Below, in pieces: positions 17,547 through 26,716 of a stretch of 64,000 bases of DNA. The DNA lies in NCBI RefSeq assembly GCF_019654955.1, contig NZ_BPEV01000011.1:62001-126000 (forward strand), in the 5' to 3' direction. Position numbers and translations under genes: made by a program. The DNA is from Shewanella sp. KT0246. Lineage in GTDB: Bacteria > Pseudomonadota > Gammaproteobacteria > Enterobacterales > Shewanellaceae. How positions within the stretch are numbered: position 1 is the stretch's first letter; each line of letters starts with the position of its first letter. The notes beneath the pieces were generated by a model. It was not told the DNA's origin, made no database searches, and was given only the letters and a program-made list of their open reading frames with translations.

Positions 17547-18134
17547 ATGTGGTATCAAGCAGGTTTATCAAAGGGTAAATATCTCATCCTCTTAGTTATG
17601 GTGATTATAGGCATGATGATTGCCCCTAGAGCGTTGGCTGCAAAAGTCGAATTGAGTCAGTTTTGCCCTGTGCTTGATGGCGACTGGCAAGGTTCAGCAG
17701 CTAAAAATGGTGTCGCGCCTAGGCAAGTCACAACCTCTGGTATTTGCTCATCTGATAAACGAAATTTGATGCTCACGGTAAGTCGAGGTGACAGTAATCC
17801 AAACAGTGAAGTGTGGTGGTTTCGAACGCAAGGGAGTGACGTTTTGCTGACTTATACCGATGGAGTTGGTGAAGATAGAGAGCAGTTATTTAGCTTATAT
17901 CAACGAGGTGATAGCTTTACTTTTCTTGGGAAAGGGCATTTAAATCAACGTCCTGCTTTAATTAGATTGCGGTTTGAACCTAAAGCTTCAACGACAGCAG
18001 TGCAGAGTGCTAATAAGACTGAGAATGGTTCTGTTACTTGGCTATGGCGCCAAAGCGCTCACTACCTTGATGATGATAGCGAGCAGTATCAATTAATTCG
18101 TGCGATTGAGCTGAGCCCTATTACCAACCCATAA
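17547..18134 (+). CDS. Exported hypothetical protein
   Basis: A protein of about 195 residues with an N-terminal hydrophobic signal (YLILLVMVIIGMMIAP, then ALA) and a polar, beta-rich mature region. AAAGG at 17531 could serve a GTG at 17535, TTGs at 17541 and 17544 or the ATG at 17547; the ATG is adopted. Two cysteines in the mature part (QFCPVLDGDWQG and TSGICSSDKR) could form a disulfide. I recognise no family. It ends 15 bp from the convergent trmL. Confidence 0.6.
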   Translation: MWYQAGLSKGKYLILLVMVIIGMMIAPRALAAKVELSQFCPVLDGDWQGSAAKNGVAPRQVTTSGICSSDKRNLMLTVSRGDSNPNSEVWWFRTQGSDVLLTYTDGVGEDREQLFSLYQRGDSFTFLGKGHLNQRPALIRLRFEPKASTTAVQSANKTENGSVTWLWRQSAHYLDDDSEQYQLIRAIELSPITNP

Positions 18135-18149
18135 ATTGAATTAATTGGG

Positions 18150-18614
18150 CTACTCGGCACCTACATAATCTAGCTGACGCCACGCTTCGTAGCTGATAAT
18201 CGCCACAGAGTTTGACAGATTTAAGCTGCGGTTACTGGCCGCCATTGGAATGCGTAAACGCTGGCTGGTTGGAATAGATTCAATAATTTCCATTGGCAAG
18301 CCACGGGTTTCAGGGCCAAATAATAATACATCGTCTTTAGCAAATTCGAGTTCACTATGAGGGCGGCTGCCTTTAGTCGTGCACGCCATTATGCGCTTGC
18401 CTTGCATCGCCTCAAGGAAGGCTTCAAAATTCTTGTGGCGAGTGATATTGGTTAAATCAGCATAATCTAAGCCAGCTCTACGAAGCTTTTTCTCTTCTAA
18501 ATCAAAACCTAATGGCTCAATCAAATGCAGTTTTGCGCCATTGTTAGCACATAGGCGGATAATATTGCCGGTGTTTGGGGCGATTTCTGGTTCATAAAGA
18601 GCAATATTAAACAT
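18150..18614 (-). CDS. trmL: TrmL, tRNA wobble 2'-O-methyltransferase
   Basis: A 154-residue SPOUT-class enzyme that methylates the ribose of C34/U34 in leucine tRNAs. Signature segments are present: [19 protein letters not shown] at the start, [13 protein letters not shown] in the middle and [18 protein letters not shown] near the end, which form the trefoil-knot S-adenosylmethionine site. The length matches E. coli TrmL. It is convergent with the preceding gene and alone in its unit. Confidence 0.95.
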   Translation of the reverse strand: MFNIALYEPEIAPNTGNIIRLCANNGAKLHLIEPLGFDLEEKKLRRAGLDYADLTNITRHKNFEAFLEAMQGKRIMACTTKGSRPHSELEFAKDDVLLFGPETRGLPMEIIESIPTSQRLRIPMAASNRSLNLSNSVAIISYEAWRQLDYVGAE

Positions 18615-18740
18615 GGGCGTTACCTTGATTGAATGAGCTGGGAATTATACGCAAACATGCTTGGGTGTGAAAGTAATGATGGATTAAGTCAGCAGAAGCG
18701 ACCTAATCCATCAAAACTTAGGGTCATTTTATGATAGGGC

Positions 18741-20123
18741 TTACTGACCTTTCATTTTAACCGGTAAAGTAATGAGTACCTTTAAGCCTTGAGGCTTAAG
18801 GTTACTCGCACTGATATGACCTTGGTTTAATTTGATAGCGGCATGGGTAATTGCCAGCCCTAACCCCCATCCTCCAGACTCGCGATCTCTTGCACTGTCT
18901 GGTCGATAAAAAGGTTTAAAGACCTCTTCTAATTCTGCATCATCAATACCTGGGCCATTATCACTGATAGTAATCAGTACGTTTTGTCGTTCTTGTATCG
19001 CATGAATGCTCACTGCGCTATCAGCATAACGAATGGCATTTCTCAGCACATTTTCAATCGCGCGTGATAATGACTTTGGATAATGATCTAAGCTGATAGA
19101 TTCAGGAATATCAATATCCAGCTGTTTCTGCTGTTGCTCGGCTTCAAATTCTGCGTCATCAAGAACCTGGCTTAAGGATTCAGCCAGTTCTAAATGCACT
19201 AGGTTTTCGTTGTTACTGATGGTCACGCGAGATAAGGTGAGCAATTCAGATATCAAATCTTCTAATTGCTCAGCTTCATAGCCAATACGCTCAATTTCAA
19301 TACTGCTTTGTTCTTTCTTACGCGCTAAAGCTAACGATAATTGTAACCGAGTCAGCGGCGTTCTTAGTTCATGGGAGATATCACCCATTAATCGTTGCTG
19401 ATTGTTAATCATGGTTTCAATCGCATCGGCCATACTATTAAAAGCCTGTGCTAATTCACCAATTTCATCACCACGGTTAGCAACTTTGCTATCAACTCGA
19501 CTAGATAAGTCACCTTCAGCAAGCGCGTTTGAGCTTTGTTTAAGCGAGCGAAGTGGTTTACCTAAATTCCACGCTAATAAACCGCACAACATGCCAGAGA
19601 GCATCATTGCAATGATGATAGTGAGTAATTTGTTATCGTTAAAAAAGAAAAACCAAGGCTTTGGATGGTTATCAGCAATACGGCTGTAAACCCGGTATTC
19701 ACGCTCACCTGCGATAAACTTGTAAGGCCCAAAGATAAGCTCTGTACGAAATTGATGACTTATAGGTTCTTTATGGTCTTCACTAAGCAGCAAAAACTCA
19801 CGAAAGGTACGAGGTACTTTTCTATGATTTATGACGCGGCTTTCATCATCGAGGATGTAAAATTTGAGAAATTTACCGTCAGGTGCACGGTGGCGGTTAA
19901 GTTTTTTTAGCGTCCGTGAGTCTTTTAATAATTCAGGTTCTTCAATGAAGTGTTTCGCAACACGCTTAAGTAGTTGCTCTTGCTTATGGGAAAGGGGTTG
20001 TTGATCGTGGCTTTGTTGCAGAAATGGCAATATCCCAACAAAGGCAATGATTAATGAGCTACATAACCAAAAGCCCAGCAGCAATTTAACAAATAAACGG
20101 TTTATCGAAGAAGGTGCTTTCAT
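18741..20123 (-). CDS. cpxA: CpxA sensor histidine kinase
   Basis: A 460-residue inner-membrane kinase, close to the usual CpxA length. An N-terminal membrane segment, a periplasmic sensor region (about residues 35-165), a second segment near 165-185, HAMP (about 185-240), the H-box DISHELRTPLTRLQLSL (about 245), N-box ENVLRNAIRYA, and G boxes DNGPGID and GGWGLGLAI are all seen; the last has Trp where Thr is usual. It senses misfolded envelope proteins and phosphorylates CpxR. Its start overlaps the cpxR stop by one base. Confidence 0.92.
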   Translation of the reverse strand: MKAPSSINRLFVKLLLGFWLCSSLIIAFVGILPFLQQSHDQQPLSHKQEQLLKRVAKHFIEEPELLKDSRTLKKLNRHRAPDGKFLKFYILDDESRVINHRKVPRTFREFLLLSEDHKEPISHQFRTELIFGPYKFIAGEREYRVYSRIADNHPKPWFFFFNDNKLLTIIIAMMLSGMLCGLLAWNLGKPLRSLKQSSNALAEGDLSSRVDSKVANRGDEIGELAQAFNSMADAIETMINNQQRLMGDISHELRTPLTRLQLSLALARKKEQSSIEIERIGYEAEQLEDLISELLTLSRVTISNNENLVHLELAESLSQVLDDAEFEAEQQQKQLDIDIPESISLDHYPKSLSRAIENVLRNAIRYADSAVSIHAIQERQNVLITISDNGPGIDDAELEEVFKPFYRPDSARDRESGGWGLGLAITHAAIKLNQGHISASNLKPQGLKVLITLPVKMKGQ

Positions 20124-20809
20124 TACGGGATCCAGATATAGCCTTTACCACGAATGGTTTTAACTCTTGGGCGACCATCACTGCGCTCAGGTAATTTTTT
20201 ACGTAAATTAGATAAATGCATATCTAAACTACGATCAAATGGCATGAGTTTTTTACCTAACACTGTTTCGCTCAACTGTTCTTTAGTGACTAAATCACCG
20301 GCTTGAGTAATTAAGCTGTGCAATAAAGAGAACTCAGTACCCGTTAAGATAATGAGTTGTTCATTGCAGTAAAGCTCTTGTCTGGCTTGGTCTAAACTTA
20401 GGTCACCAAACGAGATCGTATCTTGCTCACCACTTTCGGTTTGCGTTAAAGCTGAGCGGCGTAAAATAGCGCGCATACGTGCAATTAACTCACGGTCGTT
20501 AAACGGTTTTGGTAGGTAGTCATCAGCGCCAATTTCGAGGCCAACCACGCGGTCAATTTCATCACCACGAGCAGTTAACATGAGTACTGGGGTTTGCTTT
20601 TGGGTTCTTAGGGCGCGCAGCACTTCAAAGCCATTGAGTTTTGGCAGCATGACATCGAGTAGAATTAAATCAAAGTCTTGATTTTGGGCATAATCAAGGC
20701 CTTGTTGGCCATCAAATGCTTGGGTTAATTCAAAACCTTCAAGTACTAAAAGCTGTGCTAATAATTCTGATAAACCTGCGTCATCATCAACTAATAAAAT
20801 ACGACTCAT
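20123..20809 (-). CDS. cpxR: CpxR envelope-stress response regulator
   Basis: A 228-residue OmpR-class regulator. The receiver domain has the acidic pocket DDD at residues 8-10 and the phospho-acceptor Asp52 in LILLDVMLPK; the C-terminal winged helix includes DRSLDMHLSNLRKKL and RTVRGKGY-like KTIRGKGYIWIP. The start at 20809 (MSRILLVDDD) is standard; an in-frame extension of 21 residues is not supported. It is cotranscribed with cpxA. In Enterobacteriaceae cpxP lies directly divergent from cpxR; here that place is taken by other genes. Confidence 0.93.
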   Translation of the reverse strand: MSRILLVDDDAGLSELLAQLLVLEGFELTQAFDGQQGLDYAQNQDFDLILLDVMLPKLNGFEVLRALRTQKQTPVLMLTARGDEIDRVVGLEIGADDYLPKPFNDRELIARMRAILRRSALTQTESGEQDTISFGDLSLDQARQELYCNEQLIILTGTEFSLLHSLITQAGDLVTKEQLSETVLGKKLMPFDRSLDMHLSNLRKKLPERSDGRPRVKTIRGKGYIWIP

Positions 20810-20912
20810 TGCGATCCTCACTCTTTTATTAATTGCACTATATAACGAATGAGGATCCAAGTTTAGCAACATTGCACTCTTTTACATAAAGATGAGTAAG
20901 TGCAGCATAAAT

Positions 20913-20927
20913 TTTGCTATGCCTTAC
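20913..20927 (-). promoter_or_regulatory. Degenerate CpxR-box candidate before cpxR
   Basis: On the minus strand GTAAG-N5-GCAAA resembles the CpxR consensus GTAAA-N5-GTAAA with two mismatches, about 105 bp upstream of the cpxR start. Autoregulation of cpxRA is known in enterobacteria; this site is only suggestive. Confidence 0.3.
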
Positions 20928-20939
20928 CACTTAGCCTCA

Positions 20940-21773
20940 CTATTTTTCTGCGACGTGATATTTTCCATCAGTGCGAATATATACCATTGCCCCTTGCGCA
21001 GACGTTGTCACGTTATGGCTGAATTTACCACTAGAGCCAAAATAACTGCCCGCGGTTAATCCCTTACTGTTTGGTGTTTCAACAGATTGATAGTTAAGGC
21101 TACCTTTGATAACAATGGCTCTAAACTCTTCAGCATCGCTTGTCAGTGTTCCGCTAAAGTTGGCTGGTAATTTTATCATTGCACCGCCGAGTTCCCCGAC
21201 TTTGTTACTGCCCCATAATGAGGTTATTTCAGCACTATTTCCATTGATAGACTTCATGTCGGTTTGGTCTAGCCAAACAAGATTTGATTGATGAAGATTT
21301 ATTGGTCGTTCGCCATTGTCAAATTGCTCACTAGATGGTTTAACCAAATAAGGGCCACTATCAATTTCAAGGAAGATGAGGTTGTCTTCGCCATTGGCTG
21401 CAGTGATGTGGTTCTCGCCAGCAGGTTGTGTCCAAAAAGAACCGGTTGGCATCCACATGGTTGCCGCATCGGGATCGTCATTATGCATTTTCCCCTCAAT
21501 AACCACACCACGATAAGTAATATTATGAATGTGGGGAGGTGAGGAAAACCCTTTATTGAATTTCACTAACATACCCGTTGGCACATTTTGGGTGCGATCG
21601 CCCCAAAGGTTGGCCGCCCCAGGGCTTTTATCGCCACGAAGTGGGTTTAAATAACCCCAGTCAATATCAGCTGTCGTGATGACTTCAGACTGGGGGGAGG
21701 TTTCTGCAAAGACAGCGGTGGCAGGTAAAGTGCTGAATAAAATAGCCGGTAATACTGTGTGTAATAGATTCAT
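20940..21773 (-). CDS. Periplasmic DUF4437-type double cupin
   Basis: A 277-residue protein with a Sec signal peptide (cleavage after VFA near residue 23) and two cupin-like halves. The first half has [16 protein letters not shown] followed by a Glu/His-containing strand pair, the usual metal site; the second half ([20 protein letters not shown]) lacks the first histidines. This is the pattern of DUF4437, whose biochemical role is not established. It lies directly upstream of cpxR on the same strand and is divergent from a VOC-domain gene. It belongs to the block that separates cpxRA from cpxP. Confidence 0.75.
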   Translation of the reverse strand: MNLLHTVLPAILFSTLPATAVFAETSPQSEVITTADIDWGYLNPLRGDKSPGAANLWGDRTQNVPTGMLVKFNKGFSSPPHIHNITYRGVVIEGKMHNDDPDAATMWMPTGSFWTQPAGENHITAANGEDNLIFLEIDSGPYLVKPSSEQFDNGERPINLHQSNLVWLDQTDMKSINGNSAEITSLWGSNKVGELGGAMIKLPANFSGTLTSDAEEFRAIVIKGSLNYQSVETPNSKGLTAGSYFGSSGKFSHNVTTSAQGAMVYIRTDGKYHVAEK

Positions 21774-22056
21774 GTTTGCGATCTCTGTCGGTGCTCAATA
21801 TCGTGATTAAAATAAGATTTTTAAAATTAATCTCAAAGTATCAGTCAATTATAGTTGCTAAAGGAAATACAAAAAGGCCACTTGGTGAGAAACAGTATCA
21901 AACAAATCAGCATAATCCAGCACATCATAATTTCAATTATTACAAAATGTTATTAAAAACATAAATATTGATAATTTAACTTTTTGATTGTAGTTCTCCT
22001 ATACTTTTCTCATCGAAATTAGCCCGACTTTATGAACAACAACTGGAGAGATAAAT

Positions 22057-22566
22057 ATGTCTGCACCTATGCCTTACCCAAGAACGTTTTCTCATATTGG
22101 TATTTCAGTACCTGATTTAGAAGCGGCAGTGAAGTTCTACACCGAAGTACTAGGTTGGTACTTAATTATGGAACCAACAGAAATTACTGAAGATGATTCT
22201 GCCATTGGCGAAATGTGTACGGATGTATTTGGTGCAGGTTGGGAGCGTTTTAACATTGCCCATCTCTCTACTGGTGACCGTATCGGCGTCGAACTGTTTC
22301 AATTCAAGAATCAAAAGAATCCAGAAGACAACTTTGAATACTGGAAAACTGGCGTGTTCCACTTTTGTGTTCAGGATCCTGATGTTGAAGGTTTGGCTGA
22401 AAAAATTGTTGCTGCTGGTGGCAAAAAACGAATGAAAGCACCGCGTTATTATTATCCAGGTGAAAAACCGTACCGCATGATTTACATGGAAGATCCATTT
22501 GGAAATATCCTAGAAATCTACAGCCACAGCTATGAATTACATTATGCCAGTGGTGCATATAAATAA
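22057..22566 (+). CDS. VOC-family protein, cytoplasmic copy
   Basis: A 169-residue vicinal-oxygen-chelate (glyoxalase/dioxygenase-like) protein. Two beta-alpha-beta-beta-beta modules are seen with the metal ligands expected for the fold: His in FSHIGISVPD, His in FHFCVQDPD and Glu in ILEIYSH. No signal peptide is present and GGAG lies before the ATG. The reaction cannot be told from sequence. About 95 bp downstream is a second copy about 93 percent identical in protein over the shared domain (counted by eye), with an added export signal. Confidence 0.85.
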   Translation: MSAPMPYPRTFSHIGISVPDLEAAVKFYTEVLGWYLIMEPTEITEDDSAIGEMCTDVFGAGWERFNIAHLSTGDRIGVELFQFKNQKNPEDNFEYWKTGVFHFCVQDPDVEGLAEKIVAAGGKKRMKAPRYYYPGEKPYRMIYMEDPFGNILEIYSHSYELHYASGAYK

Positions 22567-22661
22567 TATTCACAGGGGCTTATGGAGGCTATTAAGTTTT
22601 CGTAACCCCGCTTTCAATCTGTTAGACATCCTCAATTGTATCGCCGTTATAGGAACACACT

Positions 22662-23312
22662 ATGTTTATCAATCATCCCAGTCGAAGAGAATTCATGAAG
22701 TTACTGGGTGTAAGTTTAGGGGCCGCTGCTTTGCCTATGGCATTAACGGGTTGTGCGTCTGCCACCTCGCAACAAGAGGCTACTGCTGAGGCCGCAGCAA
22801 TGCCAGATTCACCTACACCGTATCCTAGAACCTTTTCTCATATCGGTATCTCGGTGCCAGATTTAGAGGCCGCAGTTAAGTTTTACACTGAAGTCTTAGG
22901 CTGGTACTTAATCATGGAGCCGACTGAAATTGTTGAAGACGATTCAGCCATTGGTGAGATGTGTACCGACGTTTTTGGTCCAGGGTGGGAACGATTTAAG
23001 ATAGCCCATTTATCTACTGGCGACAGAGTTGGAGTGGAGTTGTTTGAATTTAAAAACCAGCAAAACCCTGACGATAATTTTGAATATTGGAAAACAGGTA
23101 TCTTCCATTTCTGTGTTCAAGATCCAGATGTTGAAGGTTTGGCTGAAAAAATTGTTGCCGCTGGTGGTAAAAAACGCATGAAAGCGCCTCGTTACTATTA
23201 CCCTGGCGAGAAGCCATATCGGATGATTTACATGGAAGACCCATTCGGCAATATTTTAGAAATCTATAGCCATAGCTATGAGTTAACTTACTCGGCTGGA
23301 GCTTACCAATAA
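22662..23312 (+). CDS. VOC-family protein, Tat-exported lipoprotein copy
   Basis: A 216-residue version of the preceding VOC protein. Its first 50 residues add a twin-arginine signal (SRREFMKLLG), a hydrophobic stretch and the lipobox LTGC, so it should be folded in the cytoplasm, exported by Tat and lipid-anchored. A linker rich in Ala, Glu and Thr leads into the VOC domain, which differs from the cytoplasmic copy at only about a dozen positions while many third codon positions differ. AGGA lies seven bases before the ATG. It is probably cotranscribed with its twin. The pairing suggests the same chemistry on both sides of the inner membrane (inferred). Confidence 0.87.
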   Translation: MFINHPSRREFMKLLGVSLGAAALPMALTGCASATSQQEATAEAAAMPDSPTPYPRTFSHIGISVPDLEAAVKFYTEVLGWYLIMEPTEIVEDDSAIGEMCTDVFGPGWERFKIAHLSTGDRVGVELFEFKNQQNPDDNFEYWKTGIFHFCVQDPDVEGLAEKIVAAGGKKRMKAPRYYYPGEKPYRMIYMEDPFGNILEIYSHSYELTYSAGAYQ

Positions 23313-23334
23313 AGTCTATTGGAAAACTAAATAC

Positions 23335-23368
23335 AAAAAGCGAGTCTTACGCGTAAGACTCGCTTTAA
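23335..23368. terminator. Bidirectional terminator between convergent genes
   Basis: A perfect palindrome (AAAGCGAGTCTTAC and GTAAGACTCGCTTT about a two-base centre) separates the VOC gene from the convergent DsbD-like gene; A and T flanks suit both strands. Confidence 0.88.
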
Positions 23369-23399
23369 TAGCAAGGCTAATGAGCCTTGTATAGCAAGA

Positions 23400-24812
23400 T
23401 TAAGACTTTTGCTTCAAGCGTTTAATCTTAACGATGACATAAGTTAACAAGATAGAGCCTAGAATCAAGCCTATAGAGAACACCACGTTTTGCAGCGCCA
23501 TCGGGTTGATAACAAGCATACTGCCTAAACCTAACATCATAATACCCGACATCAGTTTAAGTACTTCGCCTTCTTTTTCCGTTAGCTTACGCTTGCCAAG
23601 GGTAGCAGCAAATACAATCACAATGGTTGCTAATGGAATAACGTAAATGACGTTATAAGCGATGAGATACATATAACGCTCAATGGTATCTAACCCCGAA
23701 ATTGATAACACAGACGTGTAAATCATCGGGAAACCAGCAGTACAAAGTAACTCATAAGCGTTGGCCATAATAGCCAATAACGCAGAACCAAATATTAAGG
23801 TTGGTAAAGAGCTGGTTTTAGACAATTTACCCATCCGCTTTATTAAGCTGCCACGGTTTTCAACCGACATCGATAAGCTGACATCTCCCTTGCCATAGAA
23901 GAAGTCCTTTATGTTGACCAAGGCGGCCACCAGTGCAATTAATCCCGCACCTGTGATAATCCAGCCTCCGTCTCCACCACCAAGCAGTTGGAACAGGTTG
24001 AGCCATGCGCTCATAAAGATGAAGTAAATAAAGCCAGAGAAGAAAACGAAAATCCCGCCCACTAATAGCATGCGTCCACGGCTGCCCGCATTCACCATGA
24101 TGCTTAATAAAAATAGCAAGACGAAGAAGGCACAAGGGTTAAAGGCATCGACGCCAGCTAGCACTAAGGTCAATACAGGTAGCGACATCTTTTCAGGTTG
24201 TACAGCGCCAATTAAAGGAATATCAACAGGCTGAACGTGGGGCTTTGAGTCTAGGTTTGAATGTTCGCCATTACTTGCTTCAAAGTCCATTCCGCATGTT
24301 CCCGCATCAGGATCGGCGCTGTCTGAACATGTTTCAAATAATGGCGCATCAGCAGTGGTTTTATCTTCATAGAAATCAGCCATGACATCTTTAAGATCTC
24401 CAGTACCGCCGTTTCTTTGATAACAAGCTTCAAGTCGTTCAAGTATATAGCGCCCAGTAACGTCGTGACTGTTATAACCAGTTATCGCTTCACCACAAAC
24501 TGCAAAGTAAGGTACTGATTTAGGCTCTACTCCTGTTTTCTTACCTATAGCCATCAACTTATCGACATTACCTGGTTCGCTGATTAAGTAATCTTCGAGA
24601 TTAATCCAGTTGTATCGCTCTGCTAAAGCATCGATAAAGGGATGTGCCTCACGACAATGGGGGCAAGTCTGCGACCAGAAAAAGTGTAAATTTACCGAGG
24701 GCTCACTGGTAGTTTTGTTGACCCAAATATCGGAATCGTTTGCGTGCGCTAAACCTGTTACTGACACTATCAGGCTGAATAAAATCATTATGCGGGTGAA
24801 AAACTTGCTCAT
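23400..24812 (-). CDS. Thioredoxin-fold plus DsbD/CcdA-like membrane protein
   Basis: A 470-residue envelope redox protein. After a signal peptide (SLIVSVTGLAHA) residues about 35-150 form a thioredoxin-like domain with the active site CPHC (FFWSQTCPHCREAHPF). A linker with three further cysteines (FETCSDSADPDAGTCGMD, and one before) leads to six or more membrane helices resembling the DsbD/CcdA electron-transfer domain, with DAFNPCAFFVLLFLLS carrying one membrane cysteine and ELLCTAGFP the other. It probably passes electrons across the inner membrane to a periplasmic thiol. GAGG precedes the ATG at 24812. It is divergent from cpxP and shares its CpxR-box region. Confidence 0.8.
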   Translation of the reverse strand: MSKFFTRIMILFSLIVSVTGLAHANDSDIWVNKTTSEPSVNLHFFWSQTCPHCREAHPFIDALAERYNWINLEDYLISEPGNVDKLMAIGKKTGVEPKSVPYFAVCGEAITGYNSHDVTGRYILERLEACYQRNGGTGDLKDVMADFYEDKTTADAPLFETCSDSADPDAGTCGMDFEASNGEHSNLDSKPHVQPVDIPLIGAVQPEKMSLPVLTLVLAGVDAFNPCAFFVLLFLLSIMVNAGSRGRMLLVGGIFVFFSGFIYFIFMSAWLNLFQLLGGGDGGWIITGAGLIALVAALVNIKDFFYGKGDVSLSMSVENRGSLIKRMGKLSKTSSLPTLIFGSALLAIMANAYELLCTAGFPMIYTSVLSISGLDTIERYMYLIAYNVIYVIPLATIVIVFAATLGKRKLTEKEGEVLKLMSGIMMLGLGSMLVINPMALQNVVFSIGLILGSILLTYVIVKIKRLKQKS

Positions 24813-25015
24813 CCATAACCTCAACTATAAACATCAAAAGAGTTAACCAGAATCACTACGTCGCCATTAGAAATATTAAGGCAGACTGAAGACGCTAGTG
24901 TTATCTCAGATACACAACTTATGCTTTTGTTCAGTATGGAAATGATTAGCTTTTATATACGTGAACTGGCTCCCATTCTGCTTTATAGAATAACTTTTAT
25001 GTTCAAAATGGGATC

Positions 25016-25030
25016 TTTACATAGCTTTAC
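25016..25030 (-). promoter_or_regulatory. Perfect CpxR box between DsbD-like gene and cpxP
   Basis: The plus strand reads TTTAC-ATAGC-TTTAC, which on the minus strand is GTAAA-GCTAT-GTAAA, an exact match to the CpxR consensus GTAAA-N5-GTAAA. It lies about 190 bp before cpxP and 200 bp before the divergent DsbD-like gene, so it could serve either. The rest of the roughly 400-bp gap is A/T rich with no gene seen. Confidence 0.65.
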
Positions 25031-25220
25031 CGACTCATAACCCTAACTGACATTGCATTGGCTAAACTAGCTTCATACCAAAAACGACTTCAAAGGATTT
25101 GCAGTTAGTGAGCTTGGTATAACAAGACAAAATTCTGTTAGCAGTGCTATTTAATCAATTTGATCAAGTGCTGGTAGCCATTCTTCAAATGATGAATTAA
25201 GCAAATATATAGGTGAGATT

Positions 25221-25727
25221 ATGAAATCACGTTTAACAGTAAAAAACAGTTTATTAGCCCTAGTTGCTTCTTCTGCATTATTAGCAGGTCAAGTGTACGC
25301 AACAAGCACAGATACCAATACTCAAACTGAACAGACACAAGAAAAGGGTGAGCGAGCAGATGGTGGTAAGCACCACGGTAAAAGTATGCATAAAAGTGTT
25401 CGTAAAATGCTACGTTCACTCGATTTAACTGACACTCAACGCACAGATGTAAAAGCGATTATTGAGAAGTACAAAGAAGAGAAAGGCGAGCGTCCATCAG
25501 CAGAAGAACGTGCTGCACATAAAACTGAAATGCTAGCGCTTATCAGCAATGCTAACTTTGACGATGCCAAGGCTGATTCAATCATTGAAGCGAAACAGTT
25601 GAAGCAAAAAGAAGGCATGAAAAACTTCATGAAAATGCAAAATGAAATCTACCAGCTACTGACTGAAGAGCAAAAAGCGAAGTTTGACTCACGTTTTACC
25701 AAAGCTAAAGGTAAAGGTCGTGGTTAA
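25221..25727 (+). CDS. cpxP: CpxP/Spy-family periplasmic chaperone
   Basis: A 168-residue exported protein: Sec signal peptide ending VYA, then an acidic/His linker and an all-helical, Lys/Glu-rich body with the two LTxxQ motifs that define the family (LDLTDTQRT and LLTEEQKAK). CpxP binds misfolded envelope proteins and restrains CpxA. AGGTGAG precedes the ATG. A cation efflux gene of FieF type follows, reproducing the known cpxP-fieF pair; a perfect CpxR box lies upstream. Whether it is CpxP or the paralogous Spy cannot be settled by sequence, but the context favours CpxP. Confidence 0.85.
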   Translation: MKSRLTVKNSLLALVASSALLAGQVYATSTDTNTQTEQTQEKGERADGGKHHGKSMHKSVRKMLRSLDLTDTQRTDVKAIIEKYKEEKGERPSAEERAAHKTEMLALISNANFDDAKADSIIEAKQLKQKEGMKNFMKMQNEIYQLLTEEQKAKFDSRFTKAKGKGRG

Positions 25728-25780
25728 TTGTTAACTGACTCCGTTATACTGGAGGTTACTACTGCATTTATTTAGGCGTG

Positions 25781-26665
25781 ATGACCTCTATTATGACAAC
25801 AGATTCAGACTACGATTTTTGGGTTAAGTTAGCTAGTCGCGCAGCGGTAGCCACCGCGTTAATCCTTATTGTGATCAAATTGCTCGCATGGCTCTACTCT
25901 GGGTCGGCGAGCATGCTTGCATCGTTAACCGATTCGTTTGCCGATGCACTTGCCTCAATCGTTAATTTTATTGCCATCCGTTATGCTATTTTGCCTGCTG
26001 ATGACGATCATCGTTATGGCCATGGTAAAGCTGAGCCATTAGCTTCTCTAGCTCAATCTGCCTTTATTCTTGGTTCTGCTTTCTTGCTGATGTTTTATGG
26101 CGGTGAGCGACTCTTTAACCCTGTTGAAGTTACTCATGCTGGTTTAGGCGTAGTTGTTTCGATAATTGCCCTTATCATGACCTTTGCGTTAGTACTTCTT
26201 CAAAAGAAGGCCTTAGCTAAAACCAACAGCACTGTGGTTGAAGCTGACTCACTGCATTATAAATCTGACCTCTTTTTAAATGGTGCAGTGTTACTCGCTT
26301 TGGTACTGGCACAATATGGCTGGTGGTGGGCCGATGGTTTATTTGCGGTATTGATTGCTTTATACATAGGTCATCAAGCAATAGATTTAGGTTATCGCTC
26401 TATTCAGTCTTTGCTTGATCGTGAGCTAGATGAAGCAACCCGTGAAGACATCATCGCAATTGTTAAGCAAGATCCTAGAGTGAATGGCTTACATGACTTA
26501 CGTACTCGACAAGCGGGTAAGACCACGTTTATCCAGTTTCATATCGAGTTAAAAGGCTCATTACTATTACGTGAAGCCCATGAAATAACCGACAACACTG
26601 AGAAACGTTTATGTGAAGCATTTGATAGTGCGGAAGTGATTATTCACCAAGACCCCATCGATTAG
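25781..26665 (+). CDS. fieF: FieF-type cation diffusion facilitator
   Basis: A 294-residue CDF-family metal:proton antiporter that exports ferrous iron or zinc. Six membrane segments are visible. The transport-site region SLTDSFADALAS and LHYKSDLFLNGAVL, and the loop ADDDHRYGHGKAEPLASLAQ are near-identical in pattern to E. coli FieF. The C-terminal cytoplasmic metal-binding fold contains LHDLRTRQAGKTTFIQFHIE. The start is taken as ATG 25781 after TTTAGG; 25793 is also possible. It follows cpxP by about 50 bp. Confidence 0.9.
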   Translation: MTSIMTTDSDYDFWVKLASRAAVATALILIVIKLLAWLYSGSASMLASLTDSFADALASIVNFIAIRYAILPADDDHRYGHGKAEPLASLAQSAFILGSAFLLMFYGGERLFNPVEVTHAGLGVVVSIIALIMTFALVLLQKKALAKTNSTVVEADSLHYKSDLFLNGAVLLALVLAQYGWWWADGLFAVLIALYIGHQAIDLGYRSIQSLLDRELDEATREDIIAIVKQDPRVNGLHDLRTRQAGKTTFIQFHIELKGSLLLREAHEITDNTEKRLCEAFDSAEVIIHQDPID

Positions 26666-26716
26666 CCTGTTAAATCAGTTTGCTTCTCAGTATGTGACCT
26701 GGATTATTAACATAAT

